From DATAGF01 sp963834875 (lineage in GTDB: Bacteria; Actinomycetota; Thermoleophilia; Miltoncostaeales; Miltoncostaeaceae): a DNA stretch of 64,000 nucleotides. Positions 8,796-17,832 of the stretch are shown here, one piece after another. The stretch is taken from NCBI GenBank assembly GCA_963834875.1, contig CAWIDG010000012.1:1-64000 (forward strand), in the 5' to 3' direction. Position 1 is the first letter of the stretch. Each line of letters opens with the position of its first letter. The position numbers and the translations under genes are program-made. A model generated the notes under the pieces. The model did not search any database and had not been told where the DNA came from. It saw nothing but the letters and a program-made list of their open reading frames with translations.

Positions 8796-10391
8796 TCAGC
8801 CGACGTCGAGGTCGACGAACCAGGCCGCGTCGAAGCCCTCGATGGCGCGGATCTGGTTCGCGACCTCGGGCGGGACCGGCGAGTCCACCGTCACCGCCAT
8901 GACCGCCCCGCCCTCCGCGCGCGAGACGGCCATCGACGCGATGTTGACGTCGGCCAGGCCGAGGATCGTGCCCACGCGGCCGATCTGGCCGGGGATGTCG
9001 AGGTAGCGGAAGAGCCCCACGTGGGGCGCCAGCTCGATCTCGATGTCCTGGTCGAAGGCCTCCACGAGCCGCGGCCGCGAGGTGGTGCCGATGGTCGTGC
9101 CGCTGAGGCTGACGCCGGCCGCCCGGAGCGAGAGGCGGTTGGTGTAGTCGCGCGCGCGCGGCGTGGTGGTCTCGCGCCACTCGATGCCGCGGTCGGCGGC
9201 GAGCGAGCCGGCGTTCACCACGTTCACGTACTCCTCCACGTGGCCCTGGAGCACGCCGGCGAGGACGGCGGACGTGAGCAGGCGGATGTCCAGCGTGCCG
9301 AGCTGGCCCTCGTAGGAGATCTCGAGCGGCGAGACGGCGCCGCCCGCCAGCCCCCCGATGAGCTGCCCGAGCTGGCGCGCCAACGGCAGGAACGGCCCGA
9401 GGACGGCGAGCGCCTCGGGGCCGAGCGCCGGGATGTTGACCGCGGACGTCACGATCCCGCCGGTGAGCGCCGCCGCGACCTGCTCGGCGACGACCACCCC
9501 GGCGCGGTCCTGCGCCTCCTCGGTCGAGGCCCCGAGGTGGGGCGTGACGACGACGCCCGGCCGGCCGAACAGCGGGCTCTCGGTGACGGGCTCCTCCGGG
9601 AAGACGTCGATCCCGGCGCCGCCGAGGCGCCCGCTCTCGAGCGCCTCCACCAGCGCCTCCTGGTCAACCACGTCGCCGCGGGCCGCGTTGATCAGGCGAG
9701 CGCCCGGCTTCATCGCGGCGAACGCGTCCCGCCCGACGAACCCGCGCGTCTCGGCCGTCGAGGCCAGATGCAGGCTGACGAAGTCGCTCGCCCCATAGAG
9801 GTCCTCCGGGGTCTCGGCCTTGTCCACCCCGAGCTCGCGGTAGCGGGCATCGGCAACGAACGGGTCGTAGGCGACGACGCGCATGCCCAGGCCCTTCGCC
9901 CGCTCGGCGACCATCTGCCCGATGCGCCCGAAGCCGAGCACGCCGAGGGTCTTGCCGGTCACCTCGACGCCGCCGAACTTCGACCGGTCCCAGTGCCCGG
10001 CCACCAGGCTGGAGTGCGCCTGCGGGATGTTGCGTGCTTGAGCGAGCAACAGGGCGATGGCGTGCTCGGCCGCCGAGAGCGCGTTGGAGCCCGCGGCGTT
10101 GACCACGACGATGCCGCGGCGGGTGGCCGCCTCGACGTCGACGTTGTCGACCCCGGTGCCGGCCCGGCCGACCACCTTCAGGCGCTCCGCGCGCTCGATC
10201 AGGTCGGCCGTGACCTGGGTCGCGCTGCGCACCACCAGCGCGTCGTAGCCGGCCACCCGCTCCATCAGCTCGTCGCGCGAGAGGTCGACGCCGCTGTCGA
10301 CCGAGAAGCGCTCGGCCAGGTAGTCGACGCCGGCGTCGGCGATCTTCTCGCAGACCAGCACCCGCAGGTCGCGCTGCAGAGGCGGCGGCAC
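8796..10391 (-). CDS. serA: D-3-phosphoglycerate dehydrogenase
   Basis: The product is 531 residues, the long form of the enzyme that makes 3-phosphohydroxypyruvate for serine synthesis. Order of parts: substrate-binding region, NAD domain with VLGFGRIGQMVAERAKGLGM, catalytic arginine in NAARGDVVD, and catalytic histidine in VVTPHLGASTEEAQ. The additional ASB domain (about 320-450) and a C-terminal ACT domain (about 455-531, GLADVNIASMAVSR) allow feedback by serine. The frame is intact. It follows an aminotransferase gene that probably supplies the next pathway step. Confidence 0.95.
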   Translation of the reverse strand: MPPPLQRDLRVLVCEKIADAGVDYLAERFSVDSGVDLSRDELMERVAGYDALVVRSATQVTADLIERAERLKVVGRAGTGVDNVDVEAATRRGIVVVNAAGSNALSAAEHAIALLLAQARNIPQAHSSLVAGHWDRSKFGGVEVTGKTLGVLGFGRIGQMVAERAKGLGMRVVAYDPFVADARYRELGVDKAETPEDLYGASDFVSLHLASTAETRGFVGRDAFAAMKPGARLINAARGDVVDQEALVEALESGRLGGAGIDVFPEEPVTESPLFGRPGVVVTPHLGASTEEAQDRAGVVVAEQVAAALTGGIVTSAVNIPALGPEALAVLGPFLPLARQLGQLIGGLAGGAVSPLEISYEGQLGTLDIRLLTSAVLAGVLQGHVEEYVNVVNAGSLAADRGIEWRETTTPRARDYTNRLSLRAAGVSLSGTTIGTTSRPRLVEAFDQDIEIELAPHVGLFRYLDIPGQIGRVGTILGLADVNIASMAVSRAEGGAVMAVTVDSPVPPEVANQIRAIEGFDAAWFVDLDVG

Positions 10392-11548
10392 CGGCCGCGC
10401 CGGGGCTGTCCGGCCGCTCGTCCCTCACGGAGTCGCAGCGCTTCGGCGGCGACGCGCTGCGCCGCGGCGATCCCGGCGCCCAGCTCGACCGGCTGGCCGA
10501 GATCCGCGAGGACGATCTCCAGCGCGCCGAGCGCCGTGACGATGTCGCGGTAGTCGTAGTAGCCGCAATGCCCGATCCGGCAGATCTTCCCGGCGAGCTT
10601 GCCCTGGCCGCCGGCGATCTGGATGCCGAAGCGGCGCTTCATCAGCCCCGGGATGACCGGACCGTCAACCCCCTCGGGAACGCGGAACGCGGTGACGACG
10701 TTGGCCTCGGGGTTCTCCGGGCCGAGCAGCGACAGCCCGCAGGCGACGACCCCCGCGCGACACATCCGCCCGAGCGTGCGGTGCCGGGCGAAGGCGTTCT
10801 GCAGCCCCTCCGCCTCGATCAGGCGCAGGGCCTCCTGCAGCTGGCAGACGAGCGTCACGGGCGGCGTGAAGGGGCTGCGCGAGCCGCCCTTCCGGGTGCG
10901 CTCCCAGTCGAGATAGAAGCCGCCGGGGCCGAGGGCGGCCGACCGCGCCACGGCGCGCTCGTTGGCGGCGACGAAGGCGAGCCCGGGCGGGGTCATCAGA
11001 CCCTTCTGCGATCCCGAGACGACGACGTCGATCCCCCAGCGGTCCATGGGCAGGTCGACGACGCCGAGGCCCGAGACGGCGTCGGCCACGAGGATGCGGT
11101 CGCCGGCGGCCTCGCGCAGGGCCGGGAGGTCGGAGACCACCCCGGTCGAGGTCTCGCTCTGGGTGACGAAGACGACCTCGATGCCGGGCTCGCCCTCCAG
11201 CGCCTCGGCCACGGCGGCGGGGTCGATCGGCCGGCCCCACTCGCCCTCCAGGTGGAGGGCGTCGACGCCGTGGTCGGCGCAGATGGACGCCCAGCGGTCG
11301 CCGAAGTTGCCGCAGGAGGCGACCAGCACGCGCTCGCGGGGCGCGGCGAGGTTGGCGACCGCGGAGTCCATCGCGCCCGAGCCCGAGGCGCCGAACACGA
11401 GCACGTCGCCCTCCGTCTGGAACACCGCCTTGAGGCGCTCGATCACGTCCTCCCAGATGGCGACGAACTCGGCCGACCGCGAGTAGAGGATGGGCCGTGC
11501 GCCCGCGGCGACGACCTCCGGCGGGAGGGCGGTGGGCCCCGGCACCAT
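10265..11548 (-). CDS. Class V aminotransferase, probable phosphoserine / serine-glyoxylate type
   Basis: A fold-type I PLP aminotransferase of the alanine-glyoxylate / serine-pyruvate family (class V). The start used is ATG 11548, giving VPGPTALPPEVV, the family's usual opening. PLP-binding sites are FGASGSGAMDSA, VADAVSGLGVVD and the lysine in SGSQKGLMTPPG. Its place between ilvC and serA suggests it fills the SerC role, converting phosphohydroxypyruvate to phosphoserine; glyoxylate or branched substrates are alternatives. The reading frame runs 127 bases into serA. The family ends about residue 370, and a stop exists in the next frame at 10425-10427, so the last ~50 residues are probably a frameshift artefact. 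Confidence 0.82.
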   Translation of the reverse strand: MVPGPTALPPEVVAAGARPILYSRSAEFVAIWEDVIERLKAVFQTEGDVLVFGASGSGAMDSAVANLAAPRERVLVASCGNFGDRWASICADHGVDALHLEGEWGRPIDPAAVAEALEGEPGIEVVFVTQSETSTGVVSDLPALREAAGDRILVADAVSGLGVVDLPMDRWGIDVVVSGSQKGLMTPPGLAFVAANERAVARSAALGPGGFYLDWERTRKGGSRSPFTPPVTLVCQLQEALRLIEAEGLQNAFARHRTLGRMCRAGVVACGLSLLGPENPEANVVTAFRVPEGVDGPVIPGLMKRRFGIQIAGGQGKLAGKICRIGHCGYYDYRDIVTALGALEIVLADLGQPVELGAGIAAAQRVAAEALRLREGRAAGQPRRGRCRRLCSATCGCWSARRSPTPASTTWPSASRSTAASTSRATS

Positions 11549-11619
11549 CAGGGTGCCCTTGAGGTTCCCGACCGTGGCGGGCGCGGCGGCGCGGGTGGAT
11601 GCAGGCGAGGTGGTCAGGC

Positions 11620-12617
<998 letters not shown>

Positions 12618-12641
12618 GGTGGCGCTCCGGGTCGGGTGTGG

Positions 12642-12662
12642 CGGGAGCCGGAGGGGCTCCCG
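12642..12662. terminator. Hairpin between ilvN and ilvC
   Basis: CGGGAGCC and GGCTCCCG form a perfect 8-bp stem with a 5-base loop in the short gap between the ilvN stop and the ilvC start. No T run follows, so it may be a processing or attenuation hairpin rather than a full terminator. Confidence 0.4.
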
Positions 12663-12665
12663 GTG

Positions 12666-13151
12666 TCAGGTGATCGACGCGCCGCGCCCGAGCGCGACCA
12701 CGCCGGTCTTGACCAGCTCGATCAGCCCGAAGGGCCGCAGGAGCTGCTCGAAGTTCACGAGCTCCTCGCTCTCCCCCGTGACCTGGATCGTCAGCGAGTC
12801 GGAGGTGACGTCGATGATCCGCGCGTCGAAGATCTCGACGAGCTGGATGACCTCGCTCCGCGTGCGGGCGTCGGCCCTCACCTTCACGAGCGCGAGCTCG
12901 CGCGAGACCATGTTCTCGGGGTCGAGGTCGCGGATCTTGATGACGTTGACGAGCTTGTCGAGCTGCTTGGTCATCTGCTCGACCGGGAAGCGGCTCGTGT
13001 CGACCGCGATCGTCATGCGCGAGCGGTCCGGGTCCTCGGTCGGGCTGACGGCCAGGGAGTCGATGTTGAAGCCGCGCCGGGTGAAGAGGCCGGCGACGCG
13101 CGACAGCACCCCTGGCTTGTTCTCCACGAGGACCGAGAGGGTGTGCTTCAC
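12666..13151 (-). CDS. ilvN: Acetolactate synthase small (regulatory) subunit
   Basis: The product is 161 residues, with an N-terminal ACT domain (HTLSVLVENKPGVLSRVAGL then FTRRGFNIDSLAVSPTED) and a C-terminal ALS_ss_C domain (about 80-161). It binds valine and controls the catalytic large subunit. The GTG start at 13151 gives the canonical KHTLSVLVENKPG beginning. The large subunit gene ilvB, normally directly upstream, is absent; a divergent response regulator is there instead. It leads the ilvN-ilvC-aminotransferase-serA run. Confidence 0.95.
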   Translation of the reverse strand: MKHTLSVLVENKPGVLSRVAGLFTRRGFNIDSLAVSPTEDPDRSRMTIAVDTSRFPVEQMTKQLDKLVNVIKIRDLDPENMVSRELALVKVRADARTRSEVIQLVEIFDARIIDVTSDSLTIQVTGESEELVNFEQLLRPFGLIELVKTGVVALGRGASIT

Positions 13152-13251
13152 GGCGCGGCAGCATAGCGGTCCATACGCCCGCTCTCCCGGCTCCGCCTGA
13201 CGGCGGGGCGCGCCGTCCGAGGGGCTGGGGGCAGGGGCTACCCTTACCCTC

Positions 13252-13932
13252 ATGGAGGGGCGGCTCCTCGTGGTGGAGGACGATCCGCAGGTCCGGGCGA
13301 TGCTGACGCGGGCGCTGCGGTACGAGGGCTTCGAGGTGGCGGCGGCGTGCGACGGTGCCGAGGCCATGGCGGCCCTGCGCGCGTCGCCCCCCGACCTGCT
13401 CCTGCTCGACCTGCTGCTCCCCGATGCCGACGGCGTCAACCTCTGCGGCCGGCTGCGCGCCGACGGCGATCCGGTGCCGATCCTGATGCTGACGGCGCGC
13501 GACACGGTGACCGACCGGGTGGCCGGCTTCGAGGCCGGCGCCGACGACTACCTCGTCAAGCCCTTCTCGACGGCCGAGCTCGTCGCCCGGGTGCGGGCGC
13601 TGCTGCGGCGCGCTCGCGAGCGGCCGGCGACCGCGACCCGCAGGGTCGGCGACCTCGTGCTGGACCCCTCGACCCACGAGGTGCGCCGCGGAGGCCGGGT
13701 GGTCCGGCTCACGCGGCGCGAGTTCGACCTGCTGGCGCTCTTCCTCGACAACTCGGGCACCGTCCTCGCGCGGGAGCGCCTCCTCACCGAGGCGTGGGGC
13801 TTCCAGTCACCGGTCGAGACCAACGCGGTCGACGTCTACGTGGGCTACCTGCGGCGCAAGCTGGAGGAGGGCGGCGAGCCCCGCCTCATCCACACCGTGC
13901 GGGGCGTCGGCTACGTGCTGCGACAGCCGTGA
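13252..13932 (+). CDS. OmpR/PhoB-family response regulator
   Basis: A 226-residue two-component regulator. The receiver domain (1-120) has acidic EDD at residues 9-11, phosphoacceptor D53 in LLLLDLLLPDADG, a threonine in LMLTARD and lysine in DDYLVKPFS. The C-terminal winged helix (about 130-226) has LTRREFDLLALF and HTVRGVGYVLR. Similar to the MprA/TcrA type of actinobacteria. A TACCCT box (13239-13244) 7 bases before the ATG suggests a leaderless transcript. It overlaps the histidine kinase gene as GTGA. Confidence 0.95.
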   Translation: MEGRLLVVEDDPQVRAMLTRALRYEGFEVAAACDGAEAMAALRASPPDLLLLDLLLPDADGVNLCGRLRADGDPVPILMLTARDTVTDRVAGFEAGADDYLVKPFSTAELVARVRALLRRARERPATATRRVGDLVLDPSTHEVRRGGRVVRLTRREFDLLALFLDNSGTVLARERLLTEAWGFQSPVETNAVDVYVGYLRRKLEEGGEPRLIHTVRGVGYVLRQP

Positions 13933-15233
13933 GCCTCCGGACCCGAATCGCCCTCTCGGCGGCCGCGGCGGCGCTGGCCGCGGTCGCGCTCTTCGCCGTC
14001 GGCGCCTACCTGCTGATCTCCGAGCGGGCCTACGACCGGCTCGACCGATCGCTGTCGGAGACCGCCGACCGCGTGGCGGAGGAGCTGGAGGCCCCCGACC
14101 TGGGGGGCCGCGACTTCGCCGAGCCGCCGACCCCGGGCGCGCCCCCGCGCCCGGCGCCCGACCCCGAGCCGGACCCGGCGGGGACGCGCGTGGAGCTCGA
14201 CCCCGCCGGGGAGATGGACCCGAGCGGCCCGCGCACCGTGACGCTCGACGGCGAGCGCTACCGGCTGCTCGTGCGGGCGCTCGAGCCGTCCGGGGGCGTG
14301 AGCCCGAGCACGGTCGCCGTCGCCCGGCCCCTCACCGACGTCGAGGAGACGCTCGACGAGGTCGCCCTCGGCCTCGCCACCGCAGCGCTGGTCGCGGCGC
14401 TGATCGCGACCGGGCTCGCGCTCCTGGTCGTCCGCCGGGCCCTGCGCCCGCTCGCCGAGGCCCGCGCCGCCGCCGAGCGGGTCGCCGACAGCCAGGACCC
14501 CTCGCTCCGCGTCCCGGAGGGCCGCGCCGACGAGGTGGGCGGGCTCGCGCGGGCGATGAACCGGATGCTGGCCCGCCTCGAGTCCGCCCAGGGCCGGCTG
14601 CGCTCGACCCTGGGGGAGCAGCGGCGCTTCGCCGCCGACGCGTCCCACGAGATGCGGACGCCCATCACCGCCCTGCGCGGCGACATCGAGACCCTGAGCC
14701 GCCACGACCTCCCGCCGGCCGAGCGGGGCGAGACGCTCTCCGACATGGCCGCGTCGGTCGACCGGCTCGACCGGCTGGTGGAGGGCCTGCTGGGCCTCGC
14801 CCGCGTGGACGGCGAGGCCGGCGAGGCCGAGCGGGTCAACCTGGGCGAGATGGTCGCCGAGATCGCGACGGCCGACGAGTGCGACGGCGTCGACCCCGGC
14901 GTCGTCGTGACCGGCGACCGGGCCGCGCTCCGGGGCATGATCATGAACCTGATCGACAACGGCCGCACCCACGGCGGCCGCGTCAGGGTGGCGGTCGCGG
15001 CCGAGGACGGCTCGGCGGTCGTGCGCGTGGAGGACGACGGCCCCGGCATCGCCGCCGCCGACCGCGAGCGTGTGTTCGACCGCTTCTACCGCGCTCCCGA
15101 CCGGCGCGGCACGCCCGGCGCCGGCCTCGGCCTGCCGATCGCCAAGGCCACCGCCGAGCGCTGGGGCGGCAGCCTGAGGCTCCTGCCGACCGGCTCGGGG
15201 ACGAGCTTCGAGGTGCGGCTGCCCCTGGCCTGA
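13929..15233 (+). CDS. Sensor histidine kinase
   Basis: A 434-residue membrane kinase. GTG 13929 overlaps the regulator stop. TM1 lies at about residues 8-30, followed by a proline- and acid-rich extracytoplasmic loop of about 120 residues, TM2 at about 145-167 (ATAALVAALIATGLALLVV), a HAMP linker and the H box FAADASHEMRTPITALRGDI. The ATPase has an N box (MNLIDNGRTHGG), EDDGPGIAAAD and GAGLGLPIAKATAERWGG. It is the cognate kinase of the upstream regulator. The signal sensed cannot be deduced; the acid-rich loop could sense envelope stress or cations. Confidence 0.95.
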   Translation: MSLRTRIALSAAAAALAAVALFAVGAYLLISERAYDRLDRSLSETADRVAEELEAPDLGGRDFAEPPTPGAPPRPAPDPEPDPAGTRVELDPAGEMDPSGPRTVTLDGERYRLLVRALEPSGGVSPSTVAVARPLTDVEETLDEVALGLATAALVAALIATGLALLVVRRALRPLAEARAAAERVADSQDPSLRVPEGRADEVGGLARAMNRMLARLESAQGRLRSTLGEQRRFAADASHEMRTPITALRGDIETLSRHDLPPAERGETLSDMAASVDRLDRLVEGLLGLARVDGEAGEAERVNLGEMVAEIATADECDGVDPGVVVTGDRAALRGMIMNLIDNGRTHGGRVRVAVAAEDGSAVVRVEDDGPGIAAADRERVFDRFYRAPDRRGTPGAGLGLPIAKATAERWGGSLRLLPTGSGTSFEVRLPLA

Positions 15234-15272
15234 TCCGCAGTGGAAGGCTCCGCCCGGCCCGGCGATTCGCGG

Positions 15273-15360
15273 GCGTGTGCCAATTGGCCAATGGCGCGTG
15301 TGCCAAGTGGCCAATGGGCGTGTGCCAAGTGGCCAATGGGGCGTCGGCCAATTGGCACAT
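15273..15360. repeat. 22-bp tandem repeat array with palindromic units
   Basis: Four units begin at 15273, 15296, 15318 and 15341, spaced 22-23 bases. The core is GCGTGTGCCAAGTGGCCAAT with variant CAATTG centres. Units 1 and 4 contain the perfect palindrome GCCAATTGGC and are inverted copies of each other (TGTGCCAATTGGCC / GGCCAATTGGCACA), so the entire array can fold back. It sits between two convergent genes. It may be an operator array, a bidirectional terminator or a simple minisatellite. Confidence 0.75.
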
Positions 15361-15369
15361 CGCCGCAGA

Positions 15370-16263
15370 TCACGGCCGGTCCCCGCTGGGGAGGAGCGGC
15401 ACGATCTCATCGGCGAAGTGCCGCACCCGGTCCTCGAGCCCGGGGCGCGCGTGGTCGAGGTTGACCACGAAGCCGTCGCAGCCGGCGTCGACGTACTCGG
15501 TCAGGCGCGCGGCGATCCATTCGGGTGGACCCGCGATCGCGTGCCGGCCGCGCTCGTCCACTCCGGCCTGCGGCTCCGGCGTGACGTAGACGCCGATCCG
15601 CAGGATGACCCGGCTGTCGGCCCGTCGCTCGCGAAGCTCCGCGGCCATCGCCCGCAGCCGGTCCGGCGGCAGCGCGACGGGGTGCCAGACGCCGGCGATC
15701 GCCGCCCGCCGCAGGGTCGCGCGCGACACGCCGGCCACCCACAGCTCGGGCCCTCCCGGCCGGACCGGCGAGGGCGCCATCCACCCGTCGACCGCGAAGA
15801 GCTCCCCCGTGTAGCGCACGCGCCCCGGCATCTGCTCGAGGAGCGAGGCGGCGGCCGAGAGCCATTCGTTCAACAGCCGGCCGCGACCCGAGTACTGGGC
15901 GCCGAGCGACGCGAACTCGCCCCTCATCCAGCCCGCCGAGACCGCGGCCAGGAGCCGGCCACCGGAGAGGAAATCGAGCGTGGTGAGCTGCTTCAGCGCG
16001 ACGAGCGGCCGGCGCTGGGGGACGACGAGGGCGGAGACGCCGAGCCCGAGCCGCCGCGTGCGCCCCGCGAGGAACCCGAGCGAGACCAGCGCCTCGGCGA
16101 CCGTGCCGTAGATCGCCGCATGCTCGGCCGGAACGATGAGGTGGTCGGTCACCCACCCGGAGTCGAAGCCGGCCTGCTCGGCGGCGAGCGCGACGGCCGC
16201 GAGCCGCTCGGCGTCGAGCGCCGCCCCGTAGTTCGGCAGGATCACGCCGAGGTGGAGCGTCAC
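15370..16263 (-). CDS. LLM-class F420-dependent oxidoreductase
   Basis: A 297-residue luciferase-like monooxygenase-fold protein (TIM barrel). It begins TLHLGVILPNYGAALDAERL and has AEQAGFDSGWVTDHL, RTRRLGLGVSALVVPQRRP and LDFLSGGRLLAAVSAGWM, typical of the F420-dependent branch that is very common in actinobacteria. The later region (VRPGGPELWVAG) matches the family's phosphate-binding end of the barrel. Substrate unknown; likely a hydride transfer on a small molecule using F420H2. Convergent with the histidine kinase and just downstream of the DNA ligase gene on the same strand. Confidence 0.88.
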   Translation of the reverse strand: MTLHLGVILPNYGAALDAERLAAVALAAEQAGFDSGWVTDHLIVPAEHAAIYGTVAEALVSLGFLAGRTRRLGLGVSALVVPQRRPLVALKQLTTLDFLSGGRLLAAVSAGWMRGEFASLGAQYSGRGRLLNEWLSAAASLLEQMPGRVRYTGELFAVDGWMAPSPVRPGGPELWVAGVSRATLRRAAIAGVWHPVALPPDRLRAMAAELRERRADSRVILRIGVYVTPEPQAGVDERGRHAIAGPPEWIAARLTEYVDAGCDGFVVNLDHARPGLEDRVRHFADEIVPLLPSGDRP

Positions 16264-16307
16264 GTCCCGACGCTATCGCGGGCGCCGGGAGCGCGCTCGG
16301 AGGCCGC

Positions 16308-17815
16308 TCAGGCCCTCAGGGCGAGGACCGCGGCGAGGTCGTCCGCCTGCTCGGCGGTCCTTGTCCTCGCGGTAGCGGAGCACCCGCGCGAAGCGCAGGG
16401 CGACGCCGCCCGGGTACCGCGGGGAGGCCTGCACGCCGTCGAAGGCGACCTCCACGACCAGCTCGGGGCGGACCTCGAGCGTGATCCCGCGCTGCCGCAC
16501 CGCGAGCTCCTGCAGGCGCTCGGTCTGCCAGGCGAGCATCGCGTCCGTGAGCCCCTTGAACGTCTTGCCGAGCATGACGAAGCCGTCACCGCCGGCGGCG
16601 CGCGCGCCGAGGTGGAGGTTGCTCAGCCAGCCCCGGCGCCGGCCGTGCCCCCAGTCCGCGGCCAGCACGACGAGGTCGAGCGTGTGGCGCGGCTTGACCT
16701 TGAGCCACGCGGCGCCCCGGCTGCCCGCGGCGTACGGGGCGCCGAGCGCCTTGACCACCACGCCCTCGTGGCCCGCGGCGAGCGCGGCGTCGAAGTGGGC
16801 CCGCGCCGCGACCGGGTCGCCGGTCACCACTCGCGGCACCCGCAGCGCCTCGGGCGCCGCGGCGGCGAGGGCCTCGGCCCGCCGCGCCAGCGGCGCGTCG
16901 AGCAGATCCTCGCCGTCGAGGTGCAGCACGTCGAAGAGGAGCGGGGTGACCCCCGGCGCCCCCGAGGCGATCCGCGACGAGGTCACCTGGAACGGCTCGG
17001 GCCGGCCGTCCGCGCGCAGGGCGATCGCCTCGCCGTCGAGCACGACCCGCCGCACCGGCAGGCCGTGCGCGGCCGCGGCGACCTCGGGCAGCCGCGCCGT
17101 CAGGTCGTCGAGCGACCGGCTGAAGATCGCGACCCGGTCGCCGTCTCGGTGCACCTGGATGCGCGCGCCGTCGAGCTTCCAGTCCACGATCGCCTCGTGT
17201 GCCGCTCCGGCGCGCGCCATCGCCTCCTCGAGCGACGGGGCCGGCGAGGCGAGCATCGGCCCCAGCGGCCGCCCCAGCTCGAGCCGGAAGGCGGCGAGGC
17301 CCGCCTCCCCCCGCGCGAGCGCGGCCTCGGCGACGGCCCGGACGTCGCCGCGCAGCATCGTCGCGCGGTCGACGGCCGCCCGCGGGATCCCCGTCGCCCG
17401 CGCCACGGCATCGCCCATGACCCCACGAAGCGCGCCCTGCCGCACCTCCCCGGACACGAGGGCCCGCAGGAAGTCCTGCTCCGCAGCGGTGGCGCGTCCG
17501 AACAGGCCGGCGAGCGCCGCTCGCCGCGCCGCCTGCGACCCCGGCCCGGAGAGCCCCGCGATCCGCTCGAGCGCCGCGTCGACCTCGCCGACGTGGAGCG
17601 CCGGAGCGCCCGGCGGGCGGCGGCAGCTCCCGCAGCGACGCCCACCCGACGCCGGTGCGCCGTTGGCGCGGCTCGCCGCTCAGGTACGCGACCCCGGCCG
17701 CGATCTCGTCCGGCGGGAGCTGCCGCAGGGCCTCGGCGAGCAGCTCGGCCTTGCGCGCGCGCGACCGCGTCCCGCCCACGGCGAGGGACACTGAGGCGAG
17801 GTCGGCGAACAGCAC
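16308..17815 (-). CDS. lig: ATP-dependent DNA ligase (two frame breaks)
   Basis: About 500 residues after correction, matching the archaeal-type/actinobacterial LigB family. The N-terminal DNA-binding domain (VLFADLASVSLAVGG ... EIAAGVAYLSGEP) starts at GTG 17815. The adenylation domain has the nucleophile lysine in DWKLDGARIQVHRDGD, FSRSLDDLTARLPE and VLDGEAIAL, and HEGVVVKALGAPYAAG; the OB fold ends with ELVVEVAFDGVQASPRYPGG, then ALRFARVLRYREDK. Frame breaks lie at about 17610 (in the proline-rich linker) and about 16360 (one extra G after AAG), after which the tail reads TAEQADDLAAVLALRA. An accessory repair ligase next to the replicative NAD enzyme elsewhere is expected, not seen. Confidence 0.88.
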
Positions 17816-17832
17816 CTCGGAGCGGTCTCCGG

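Noticed and set aside
15273..15360. CRISPR array
   Set aside because: Units are directly adjacent with no spacers, and no cas genes are nearby; it is a short tandem repeat.
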